From Pseudomonas sp. GOM7 (GTDB taxonomy: Bacteria; Pseudomonadota; Gammaproteobacteria; Pseudomonadales; Pseudomonadaceae): DNA of 64,000 bases. The notes below the pieces were generated by a model. That model did not search any database. It saw only the letters and a program-made list of their open reading frames with translations, and was not told the DNA's origin. Each line of letters starts with the position of its first letter. The stretch's first letter is position 1. The stretch covers positions 4,526,001 through 4,590,000 of the forward strand of contig NZ_CP113519.1 in NCBI RefSeq assembly GCF_026723825.1. The letters run 5' to 3'. Both the position numbers and the translations under genes were made by a program. Below are positions 19,496-27,923 of this stretch, piece after piece.

Positions 19496-21409
19496 TTACG
19501 ACGACAGGTACGAGGAGCGGGTCAGGCCCAGGCGCAGGGCGTCGAGGAACTGGGTGCGCTCACGGGCGCTGATCTTGGCGCTGGCCACCTTGTCGCGATA
19601 GTGGGTCATCAGCTCCTCGGGCGACAGGTGCACGTAGCGCAGCATGTCCTCGATGGTGTCGTGAGTCTCGATGCCGGCGTGCACCACGCTGCCGTCGGCG
19701 GCCTGGTAGATGTTCACCGAATCGGTATCACCAAACAGGTTGTGCATGTCGCCGAGGATTTCCTGATAGGCGCCGACCAGGAAGATGCCCAGCACGTAAT
19801 CCTCGCCTTCACGCAGTTCGTGCACCGGCAGGCTGGTCTCGATGGATTGCTCGTCGACGTACTGGCGGATCTTGCCGTCGGAGTCGCAGGTCAGATCCTG
19901 CAGCACGGCACGGCGCAGCGGTTCCTCGTCCAGGCGCGACAGCGGCAGGATCGGCAGGATCTGGCCGATGGCCCAGGTGTCCGGCAGGCTCTGGAACACC
20001 GAGAAGTTGCAGATGTACTTGTCGGCGAGCTTGTCGTTGAGCTCGTCGAGTACTGCCCGGTGCGAACGCTGGCGGGCCTTGAGCTGGTTGTGCAGGCGAC
20101 GGCAGATGGCGAAGTAGTACTGCTCGCCCAGGGCCTTCTGCGCCAGGCTCAGCTTGCCGGCCGAATACTGTGCGGCCACTTCCTCGATGTAATGGGTGGC
20201 GCGCCAGTAGGTCTCGGCGACCATTTCCGGGTCGCTGTCGTCGAGCAACTCGATCAGCCAGCGCAACACCTCCGGCTGCTCCACGTCCGGATCGATCTCC
20301 GGCACCTTGTCGTTGTGCCGCTCCACATCGGTGACCTGCACCAGCAGCACGGCGTGGTGTGCGGTCATCGCCCGGCCGCTCTCGGAGAAGATGTGCGGAT
20401 GAGGGATTTCCTGGCGGTCGCAGAACTCCTTGAGCATGTCGACCACGGCGTCGGCATAGTCCTGCATATCGTAGTTGATCGAACTGGCATTGCGCGAGTG
20501 GGTGCCGTCGTAGTCCACGCCGAGGCCACCACCAACGTCGATGTGATCGACCGGCAGGCCCATGGCGCGCAGCTCGCCGTAATAGCGGATGGCCTCGCGG
20601 AAGCCCTTGCGGTAGTCGGCGATATTGGCGATCTGCGAGCCCATGTGAAAGTGCAGCAGGCGAATGCCCTGATCCAGCCCGGCGGCGCGGAAGCGCTCGA
20701 CCACCTGCAGAATCTGCGCGGCGGACAGGCCGAACTTGGACTTCTCGCCGCCGGTGTCGGCCCACTTGGAGGACGCCAGCGAGGACAGGCGCACACGCAA
20801 GCCGATCTGTGGCGCGACCTTGAGTTCGGCCGCTTCCTCGATCACCAGGGCGACCTCCGATTCCTTCTCGATGACAATGAACACGTTGTGGCCGAGCTTC
20901 TGCCCGACCAGCGCCAGGCGGATGAACTCGCGATCCTTGTAGCCGTTGCAGACGATGGTGCCACCCTTCGGCGCCAGCGCCAGCACGGCCAGCAGCTCGG
21001 GTTTGGAGCCGGCTTCGAGGCCGATGGAGACGTTCTGCGTGGCGATGATGTTCTCCACCACCGCCTCCTGCTGGTTGACCTTGATCGGGTACAGCGCGGT
21101 GTAACGGCTCTGGTAATCCAGGCGCTGGATGCTGGCATCGAAGGCCCCGGTCAGACGCCGCACGCGATCCTGCAGGATGTCCGGGAAACGCACCAGCAAA
21201 GGCAGCGACAAACCACTCTGACGCAGCTCGTCGACCTGCTGGGTGAGGTCGATCGGCTGGCTGTCCGGGCCATTGGGGCGCACTTCGACACGCCCGGCAT
21301 CGTTGATCGAGAAATAACCGGCGCCCCAATGGCGAATGCCATAGACACTGCGGCTATCGGCTACGGTCCATTGGCTGCCGTCGTCTTTGCGTGTACGTCG
21401 TGCGGACAT
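19496..21409 (-). CDS. speA: Biosynthetic arginine decarboxylase
   Basis: A PLP-dependent decarboxylase of 637 residues, the size of SpeA. It converts arginine to agmatine for putrescine and polyamine synthesis. The PLP lysine lies in YPIKVNQQ, the glycine-rich phosphate loop in HIDVGGGLGVDYDG, and the C-terminal barrel contains the catalytic region HAGIETHDTIEDML. AGGAGA lies 6 bases before ATG 21409. In P. aeruginosa the SUI1-like gene lies next to speA, as here. Confidence 0.96.
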   Translation of the reverse strand: MSARRTRKDDGSQWTVADSRSVYGIRHWGAGYFSINDAGRVEVRPNGPDSQPIDLTQQVDELRQSGLSLPLLVRFPDILQDRVRRLTGAFDASIQRLDYQSRYTALYPIKVNQQEAVVENIIATQNVSIGLEAGSKPELLAVLALAPKGGTIVCNGYKDREFIRLALVGQKLGHNVFIVIEKESEVALVIEEAAELKVAPQIGLRVRLSSLASSKWADTGGEKSKFGLSAAQILQVVERFRAAGLDQGIRLLHFHMGSQIANIADYRKGFREAIRYYGELRAMGLPVDHIDVGGGLGVDYDGTHSRNASSINYDMQDYADAVVDMLKEFCDRQEIPHPHIFSESGRAMTAHHAVLLVQVTDVERHNDKVPEIDPDVEQPEVLRWLIELLDDSDPEMVAETYWRATHYIEEVAAQYSAGKLSLAQKALGEQYYFAICRRLHNQLKARQRSHRAVLDELNDKLADKYICNFSVFQSLPDTWAIGQILPILPLSRLDEEPLRRAVLQDLTCDSDGKIRQYVDEQSIETSLPVHELREGEDYVLGIFLVGAYQEILGDMHNLFGDTDSVNIYQAADGSVVHAGIETHDTIEDMLRYVHLSPEELMTHYRDKVASAKISARERTQFLDALRLGLTRSSYLSS

Positions 21410-21481
21410 CGAGTTCTCCTGGGAAATGGTAGGCGCCCCCTGCAGGCAAGCACTGTGAAACAAAAATATGACGAATGACAG

Positions 21482-21530
21482 CCGCAGCTTTGCTCGAAGC
21501 CTGTGGCTCGCCGCTTGAGGCTGCTGTTAA
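21482..21530. repeat. AGCTTGCAG-type repeat, degenerate copy
   Basis: The sequence between speA and the SUI1-like gene contains CTCGAAGCCTGTGGCTCGCC and CGCTTGAGGCTGCTG, degenerate versions of the long stem-loop repeats seen downstream. Confidence 0.4.
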
Positions 21531-21898
21531 CCGCCGGACTTCTTCGCGGTAAAGCCGCGCTTGCTCAGCTCGGCCAGCAGCAGTTCGACATGATCGCCCT
21601 GAATCTCGATCACCCCGTCCTTGAGCGCACCGCCGGTGCCACAGCGCTTCTTCAGCGCGCTGGCCAGCTCCTTGAGCGGCTCCTCGGCCAGCGGCACGCC
21701 GCTGACCGTGGTCACGGTCTTGCCGCCACGGCCCTTGGTTTCACGGCGCACGCGGGCGATGCCATCGCCCTCGGGGATGCGCGTGTGCTTGCAGATGCAG
21801 GCATCGACGGGCTGGTTGCAATCCGGGCAATGGCGACCGCCATCGGTGGAGTAGACGAGACCGCCCAGGGCGGAGAATGAAGAGGCTTTCTTGACCAC
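21527..21898 (-). CDS. SUI1/eIF1-like translation factor (YciH family)
   Basis: A protein of 123 residues when started at GTG 21898 (product (V/M)VKKASSFSALGGLVYS), which has GAGGAC upstream and gives the usual Pseudomonas length. The N-terminal part has a zinc-ribbon-like CPDC...CICK pattern. The SUI1 domain follows, with RRETKGRGGKTVTTV and the C-terminal GDHVELLLAELSKRGF. YciH proteins may tune initiation fidelity. It is probably cotranscribed with speA. Confidence 0.88.
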   Translation of the reverse strand: MVKKASSFSALGGLVYSTDGGRHCPDCNQPVDACICKHTRIPEGDGIARVRRETKGRGGKTVTTVSGVPLAEEPLKELASALKKRCGTGGALKDGVIEIQGDHVELLLAELSKRGFTAKKSGG

Positions 21899-22120
21899 CG
21901 GCTTGTCCTCATAGGGGTCAGGATAGCGACTGGCCGACGACCGAGGTCGACCGCGAGGCCCCACTCAGGCAGGGGCAGCGCTGGCGGACAGACGTCCGCC
22001 GCAAAGGCCGCGCAGTGTAACGACAAAGACTGGGCTTGCTAAGACCAGATTTGCGTCATTGTGCGGCACTTTGGCGACGCTGTTCGTCATGCTGCGCGGA
22101 GCACCGGAATCCGCGACGCC

Positions 22121-22187
22121 GTAGGGTGCGCCGTGCGCACCAAGCCCCTGCATCCGAGGTACAGGCGGTGCGCACAGCGCACCCTAC
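22121..22187. repeat. Inverted pair of the GTAGGGTGCGC repeat
   Basis: GTAGGGTGCGCCGTGCGCACC and its complementary partner GGTGCGCACAGCGCACCCTAC flank about 26 bases, forming a long cruciform or hairpin. The same design occurs at 42680 and 60215. Confidence 0.75.
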
Positions 22188-22214
22188 GAACGAATACAGG
22201 CGCCGACACGACCA

Positions 22215-22238
22215 CCCTCTCCCATAAATGGGAGAGGG
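22215..22238. terminator. Perfect hairpin after the NUDIX gene, weak terminator
   Basis: CCCTCTCCCAT/ATGGGAGAGGG with a 2-base loop directly follows the NUDIX stop on the minus strand. It lacks a clear U run, so it may stabilise the 3' end or be a dispersed repeat rather than a true terminator. Confidence 0.45.
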
Positions 22239-22241
22239 ACA

Positions 22242-22790
22242 TCAGCTAGCCGCAAGCGGCCTTTTTATGTAGTGCTGCAGCGCCACCAACGAGTCCGGAC
22301 AATAGGGCAGTCGACGGCTTTCCTCCAATAGCTGATCGAGGCTGATGAAGCGCGCCTCCAGCACCTCCTCTGGCTGCAGCACCAGCGGCGCATCAGACAC
22401 GGCCGAGTAGACCCGGCACCACAGCCGGCTTTCCGGTGCGTCGTAGAAGAAATGCGCGTGCTCCACCAGCTCGGCATCGCTGATGCCCAGCTCCTCGGCC
22501 AGCTCACGCTGGGCGGAGAGCCGATAATCCTCATCGGCCAGCACCATGCCGCCGGCGGCCAGATCCCAGTAGCCGGGATACAGGGCCTTGCTCAGGGTGC
22601 GCCGATGCACGCAGAGCCGGCCGGCGGAGTCGAACAGGAGGATATAGGTACAGCGCCCGATCAGACCGCGCTCGCGCAGCTCGGCACGGGCCATGCTGCC
22701 GAGCGGGTGATCACGTTCGTCGACCCAGGCCACCTGCTCGCCATCGGAGGCGGCGCGATGCGCCGCCTCGGCCGCCGAGATCGCGACCAT
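22242..22790 (-). CDS. NUDIX hydrolase (YfcD-like)
   Basis: A protein of 182 residues. A complete Nudix box lies at about residues 77-99, from GGMVLADED to RELAEELGI, with the conserved Gly, Glu and RELxEE residues. It resembles the YfcD/IPP-isomerase-like subgroup, whose substrate is uncertain. The ATG shares one base with the TGA of the DUF2333 gene (TGATG), so translation is probably coupled. Confidence 0.88.
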   Translation of the reverse strand: MVAISAAEAAHRAASDGEQVAWVDERDHPLGSMARAELRERGLIGRCTYILLFDSAGRLCVHRRTLSKALYPGYWDLAAGGMVLADEDYRLSAQRELAEELGISDAELVEHAHFFYDAPESRLWCRVYSAVSDAPLVLQPEEVLEARFISLDQLLEESRRLPYCPDSLVALQHYIKRPLAAS

Positions 22791-23836
22791 CAACCCTGGC
22801 TCAGCAACTGGCGCAGGTCGATCAGGCCGGCATTGGCGCGGGAGATGTAGTTGGCCATCACCAGCGAGTGGTTGGCGAGGATGCCGTAGCCACTGCCATT
22901 GAGCACCATCGGGCTCCACAGGGTAGCTTGCGCCGCTTCCAGCTCGCGGATGATCTGGCGCACGCTGACGGTGGCGTTCTTCTTGGCCAGCACATCGGCG
23001 AAATCCACTTCGACCGCACGCAGCAGGTGGGCCAGCGCCCAGGCCTGGCCGCGGGCTTCATAGAAGACGTTGTCGATCTGCAACCAGGGCGTCTCGTATA
23101 CACCGCCCTCGCCCACCAGCCCGGACTCTTCGACGTCGTTACCGACCTTCTGGCTCTCGTTCAGACGCACCTGGCCGACGCTGGCGGACAGGCGCTGTGA
23201 CAGCGAACCAAGACGGGTACCGGCATCACCCAACCAGTTGTTGAGATTGTCGGCACGGGCATAGAACTGCGCCTTCTGCTCGCTCAGGTCGGCCAGGTAG
23301 CGATCCAGGGAGCGGATGCCATCGCGGTATTCGGACTCCGAGGCCGGCAAGGCCCAGCTCTTGTTATCGAAGTGGAAGCGCGGCTCGGCCTTGGCCAGAT
23401 TCTGGTCTTCGGTCGATTGCGACTGGGAACGGGAGAAGTCCTTGCGCAGCGCCCGGGAGAAGTCGCGCACCTGCACCAATACGCCATATTCCCAGCTTGG
23501 CATGTTGTCCAGCCACAGACCGGGGGGCGCCAGGTCGTTGGAGAGGTAACCGCCCGGCTTGTCGAGCAGCGTGCTGGCGACCTGCTTGAGGGTTTCCACC
23601 GTGGTATAGCCGGTGACCATCTGCCGTTGAGCCTGCTGCGCGGCTGCCTGGGCGTGCTGCTGTACCTGAAAGGCTGCCGGTTCCTGACTCCAGTACCAAC
23701 CGATGACCAGGGTAACCAGCAGGTAGACGCCGATCAGCCCTCCCACAGCGCGAACCATCAGCTTGCTGCCGCTACCATCGGCAGCCTTATCGGCTCTTTC
23801 GGGTGAGGGCTTGTCGCGATTCTTCCAGTCCAGCAT
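22790..23836 (-). CDS. DUF2333 family inner-membrane protein
   Basis: A protein of 348 residues. A short polar N-terminus (MLDWKNRDKPSPE) is followed by one membrane helix (about 28-48, GGLIGVYLLVTLVIGWYW) and a large periplasmic helical domain. DUF2333 members have no known role. ATG 23836 was chosen because it gives this topology. It forms a two-gene unit with the NUDIX gene and is divergent from gcbA. Confidence 0.85.
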   Translation of the reverse strand: MLDWKNRDKPSPERADKAADGSGSKLMVRAVGGLIGVYLLVTLVIGWYWSQEPAAFQVQQHAQAAAQQAQRQMVTGYTTVETLKQVASTLLDKPGGYLSNDLAPPGLWLDNMPSWEYGVLVQVRDFSRALRKDFSRSQSQSTEDQNLAKAEPRFHFDNKSWALPASESEYRDGIRSLDRYLADLSEQKAQFYARADNLNNWLGDAGTRLGSLSQRLSASVGQVRLNESQKVGNDVEESGLVGEGGVYETPWLQIDNVFYEARGQAWALAHLLRAVEVDFADVLAKKNATVSVRQIIRELEAAQATLWSPMVLNGSGYGILANHSLVMANYISRANAGLIDLRQLLSQG

Positions 23837-24092
23837 GGCTGTGTCCTTCCATTTAGCGAGTTCGTGTGTTCGACCGCTAACTGCAAAACAGGTTGCGACC
23901 TGCTCCGCACTATAAGACATGCACGCAGCAAAACGCAGGGCATGAAGGCAAACTTACCACTGGAAAAAAGAAAGGCTGTTTCTGTCGCCTGATCGACGAA
24001 AAATGCTGGCGTCAATTGAGCGACAGCAATGTCCATCCATGGTCGCCAGTGATAGCATCAAGCCACTAATCGCTTGCCATCGGAAATCGGCC

Positions 24093-25724
24093 ATGCTCGA
24101 GTCGCCAGAGCCCAATCACGATCGCCTCAAGCACCACTTCGCCCAGCGCGTGATCCATCAAGCCCGGCAAGTGCTGGAGGTCTGGCAGCGCCTGCAGCGC
24201 AGCGAATGGAACGAAGCCGGCATGAGCGAACTGCGCGAGGCCAACACGCGCCTGCTGCGCTATGCCGAGCGCTTCGAGCAGACCGAGCACAGTGCGCTGG
24301 CCCAGGCCATCGCTGAGTGCCTGGAAGCCGTGACGGAAAACCGCGGACGTCTCAACAGCGCGCTGATCGCCTCGCTCAACCAGATCATGCAACGCATGTC
24401 GCGCACTGGCCTGCGGCATGGCGACCAGTACGAGCAGACTTTCCTGCCGCCGCTGCGCAAGCCGGTGTACCTGGCCCTGCAGGATCACGAGCGGGCCAAA
24501 CGCCTGGCCCAGCAACTGGAATTCTTCGGCCTGGTGGCACACGCCCTGGACAATGCGGACGCCTTCCGCGCCGCCGTCAGCGAGCGTCACCCGGCCGCCA
24601 TCATCATGGACGTGCACTTCTCCGGCATTGGCCTGGAGTTGGCCAACGCTGCCCAGCAAGGCCTGGAACACAAGATTCCCGTGCTGTTCTACAGCCATAC
24701 CGATACCGACACCCCGACGCGCCTGGCGGCGGTACGCGCAGGCGGACAGGAGTTCTTCGTCGGCGCGCTGGATGCATCGAGCCTGCTCGAACGTATCGAG
24801 GTACTCACGCATGTCGTGCAGTACGACCCCTACAAGGTGCTGATCGTCGACGACTCCAAGGCCCAGGCGACCCATACCGAACGGGTGCTCAACAGCGCCG
24901 GCATTCTCACCCACACCCTGACCGAACCGATCCGGGCGATGGACGCGCTGGCCGAGTTCCAGCCGGATCTGATCATCCTCGACATGTACATGCCCGAGTG
25001 CAACGGCACCGAGCTGGCCAAGGTGATTCGCCATAACGACCGCTACGTCAGCGTGCCGATCATCTACCTGTCGGCCGAGGATGATCTGGACAAGCAGCTC
25101 GACGCCATGAGCGAAGGTGGCGACGACTTCCTCACCAAGCCGATCAAGCCACGTCATCTGATCGCCACCGTGCGCAACCGTGCGGCGCGGGCGCGCAGCC
25201 TCAAGGCGCGCATGGTGCGTGACAGCCTCACCGGGCTGTACAACCACACCCACACCCTGCAACTGCTTGAAGACGCCTGCTTCCGCGCGCGCCGCGATGG
25301 GCAGCCGCTGGCCTTCGCGATGCTCGACATCGACCACTTCAAGAGGGTCAACGACACCTATGGCCACCCCATGGGCGACCGCGTGATCAAGAGCCTGGCC
25401 CTGTTCCTCAAGCAACGCCTGCGCAAGACCGACCATATCGGCCGCTACGGCGGCGAGGAATTCGCCGTGGTACTGCCCGACACCGACGAGCAATCGGCGC
25501 TCAGGGTACTGGACGAGATCCGCCAGCGCTTCGCCGAAATCCACTACCCGGCCCAGCCGCAGGACCTGAGCTGCACCTTCAGCGCCGGCATCGCCATGCT
25601 GCGCCCAGGGCTGGAAAGCAAGGCATTGTCGAAACAGGCCGATGAGGCGCTCTACAAGGCCAAGCATGGCGGGCGCAATCGCGTGGAGCTTTATCAGAGC
25701 GACCGCCCGGCCTGTGGCGCCTAA
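24093..25724 (+). CDS. gcbA: Diguanylate cyclase GcbA (REC-REC-GGDEF)
   Basis: A protein of 543 residues, matching GcbA of Pseudomonas (P. aeruginosa PA4843, 542). It has an N-terminal helical region, a first receiver-like domain (about 125-242, Asp retained in IIMDVHF), a second receiver (about 248-363, KVLIVDDS and ILDMYMPE, lysine in TKPIKP) and a GGDEF domain with active site GGEEF from residue 453. An RKTD inhibitory site lies five residues before it, so the enzyme should be active and product-inhibited. GcbA promotes attachment and affects dispersal. ATG 24093 gives the usual N-terminus. Confidence 0.93.
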   Translation: MLESPEPNHDRLKHHFAQRVIHQARQVLEVWQRLQRSEWNEAGMSELREANTRLLRYAERFEQTEHSALAQAIAECLEAVTENRGRLNSALIASLNQIMQRMSRTGLRHGDQYEQTFLPPLRKPVYLALQDHERAKRLAQQLEFFGLVAHALDNADAFRAAVSERHPAAIIMDVHFSGIGLELANAAQQGLEHKIPVLFYSHTDTDTPTRLAAVRAGGQEFFVGALDASSLLERIEVLTHVVQYDPYKVLIVDDSKAQATHTERVLNSAGILTHTLTEPIRAMDALAEFQPDLIILDMYMPECNGTELAKVIRHNDRYVSVPIIYLSAEDDLDKQLDAMSEGGDDFLTKPIKPRHLIATVRNRAARARSLKARMVRDSLTGLYNHTHTLQLLEDACFRARRDGQPLAFAMLDIDHFKRVNDTYGHPMGDRVIKSLALFLKQRLRKTDHIGRYGGEEFAVVLPDTDEQSALRVLDEIRQRFAEIHYPAQPQDLSCTFSAGIAMLRPGLESKALSKQADEALYKAKHGGRNRVELYQSDRPACGA

Positions 25725-25803
25725 CAAAAAAACGACGCCATAAAAACGTCATCGAACAGCAATATATTTAGCGCTCATCGTTCAGTTGTCGATCGAGCCC
25801 CTC

Positions 25804-27768
25804 ATGCGCCTCAAGCTGCTCACCAACCTCAATACCGCACTCTTGCTGACCGTCTGCGTGGCCCTGGCCGCCACGCTGTGGTGGTCACAGCGCGCCCTGC
25901 AACAACCAATGCTGCTGATGGAGCGTTACCTCGGCTTGTCGCAGCAGTTCCAGCATGATGTGGCCGACAACATCCAGGCCTACCTCAGCAGCGGCAATGC
26001 CCTGCAGCACAGTGCGGCCAATCAGGCCCTGGAAAACCTGACCCAGGCCGTCGACGAACTGCCCCAGCAACTGGCCGCCGAACTGCGCCCCAGCCTCAAG
26101 CGCCTGCGCAGTTTCAGCGCCAACGAACTGCTCGCCGTCGGCAAGCTGGCCGGCGACCCGCAAGCGCTGCTGGTACAGGCCGAACGGGAAATGGCCGGCA
26201 GCCTCGAACAACTCGCCAGTTATGCCAGCAGTGCCAGCGGCAGCAATGCCGAGCGCTATCGCCAGCCCCTGTTCGAGGCCAGCAACCGCCTGCTGCGCCT
26301 GGCCCATGCGCGCAACCGTTTCGTCAGCCAGGGCAACAACGAACTGTTCGCCGATGTCGAGCGCGAACTGAATGCCTTCGGCCAATACGCCAGCGCACTC
26401 GATGGTCTGCCCCTGCTGGGCGTGCAGGATGACTCCAGTTCGGCCAGCGAGGGCTTCGCTGCCCTGCTGGGGCTCGATACCAGCGAACAGACCAGCCAGG
26501 CGGAGGATCGCGGCGTCGGCCTCAAACGTGAGCTGGCCTCCCTGGTGCGCCGCTACCCAGGCGAACTGCAACGCACCCGCGAGCTGGTCGAACAACGCCA
26601 TGAGCTGGCCACCGCCACCGCCGAGCGCATCGCCAAACTGCAACAGGCACTGGCCGCGCTGGAGCCGCTGATCAAGGCCGAGTACGGGCGCATCCAGAGC
26701 GAGGTGAGGCTGGCCCAGGGGCTGATGATCGGCCTGATCCTGCTCATCGCGCTGACCATCGACCGCATCCAGCGCCGCCTTTCGCGCGTGCTCGCACAAC
26801 TGGTTCCAGCCCTGTCGCAATGGGCCGCCGGCAACTTCTCCTCCAGCATCGCCATCGATTCGCGCATCCGCGAACTGCGCGACATCGAAGACTCGCTCAT
26901 GCACCTGCGCCGCTATCTGGTCGAACTGGTCACCAGCATCAACGGCCATGCCGGCCAGGTTGCCAGCTCCAGCCGCTCGCTGGCCGAACTGAGCAGCGGC
27001 CTGCACGGCAGCGCTCAGGATCAGGCCAGTGACACCGCCTTGATCCGCGATGCCCTGAGCGAACTGGAGGCCACCATCGGCCAGGTGGCCGAGGATGCCA
27101 GCCAGACCGCTCAGGCCAGCAGCGCCGCCGACCAGGCGCTGGTACAGGGGCAAGAGGTCATCGGCCAGAGCCTCGAAGGCCTGCATGCGCTGGTCGGTGA
27201 GGTACAGGAAAACGCCCAGGCCATCGAGCGCCTGGCCGACGAAACGGCCACCATTGGCAGTGTGCTGACGGTAATCCGTGGCATCGCCGAACAGACCAAC
27301 CTGCTGGCCCTGAACGCCGCCATCGAAGCGGCGCGCGCCGGCGAGGCCGGTCGTGGCTTTGCCGTGGTGGCCGACGAGGTGCGCTCGCTGTCGCAACGCA
27401 CCGGCAGCGCCACGGCGGAGATCCAAGAACTGATCGGCCGCCTGCAGAAGGCCGCGCACCAGTCGGTGCAGGCCATGCGCGCCCAGGTCGAACATGCCGA
27501 ACTCACTGCGACCAAGGCCGAAGCCGCCGACGGCGCCCTGGACGAGATCGTTGCCTCGATCCGCACCATCGCCAACATGGCAGGCCGCATTGCCGGCGCG
27601 GTGGCGCAGCAGAGCGAGGCGGTCGGTGAGATTCGCCAGCACGGCGAGCGTATCCATCACCTCGGTGAGGACAACCTCGGGCGCATCGCCGAAGGCCGCC
27701 AGGAAAGCGAGCGCCTGCTGCAACTGGGCAAGCAGTTACATGCTGCGGTGCAGGTGTTTCGCGTCTAG
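25804..27768 (+). CDS. ctpL: Methyl-accepting chemotaxis protein, CtpL-like
   Basis: A chemoreceptor of 654 residues. It has a membrane helix at about 8-28, a long all-helical periplasmic domain (about 30-310, a double four-helix arrangement is likely), a second helix (about 311-328), a HAMP-like linker and the conserved signalling hairpin tip IAEQTNLLALNAAIEAARAG. There is no C-terminal CheR/CheB-binding pentapeptide. P. aeruginosa has ctpL, a phosphate-taxis receptor, at this position after gcbA, so the same role is inferred from position. ATG 25804 was preferred to an upstream TTG. A TAAAAACG...GCAATATA pair near 25740-25765 is a poor candidate for a flagellar-sigma promoter. Confidence 0.85.
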   Translation: MRLKLLTNLNTALLLTVCVALAATLWWSQRALQQPMLLMERYLGLSQQFQHDVADNIQAYLSSGNALQHSAANQALENLTQAVDELPQQLAAELRPSLKRLRSFSANELLAVGKLAGDPQALLVQAEREMAGSLEQLASYASSASGSNAERYRQPLFEASNRLLRLAHARNRFVSQGNNELFADVERELNAFGQYASALDGLPLLGVQDDSSSASEGFAALLGLDTSEQTSQAEDRGVGLKRELASLVRRYPGELQRTRELVEQRHELATATAERIAKLQQALAALEPLIKAEYGRIQSEVRLAQGLMIGLILLIALTIDRIQRRLSRVLAQLVPALSQWAAGNFSSSIAIDSRIRELRDIEDSLMHLRRYLVELVTSINGHAGQVASSSRSLAELSSGLHGSAQDQASDTALIRDALSELEATIGQVAEDASQTAQASSAADQALVQGQEVIGQSLEGLHALVGEVQENAQAIERLADETATIGSVLTVIRGIAEQTNLLALNAAIEAARAGEAGRGFAVVADEVRSLSQRTGSATAEIQELIGRLQKAAHQSVQAMRAQVEHAELTATKAEAADGALDEIVASIRTIANMAGRIAGAVAQQSEAVGEIRQHGERIHHLGEDNLGRIAEGRQESERLLQLGKQLHAAVQVFRV

Positions 27769-27923
27769 CCGGCGGCGACAAGGCAACGCAGGCTCGCTCG
27801 GGAACTCGGCTCGCCAGGGACCCTCGAAAGCTCCGCTCATCAGCCGCAAGGAGCTGCCCAGCGCCGCGACGGCGCGGTCGATGGGCGCTTTCCGGTATGA
27901 TGCCGCCATCTTCTCGCCGAGAT

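Noticed and set aside
19250..21478. Very long plus-strand open frame opposite speA (about 740 codons)
   Set aside because: It overlaps speA completely and part of rlmG, shows no domain, and has shadow-like composition.
25725..25803. Flagellar-sigma (FliA) promoter for the chemoreceptor
   Set aside because: TAAAAACG and GCAATATA are only partial matches and the spacing is one base short; too weak to list as a feature.
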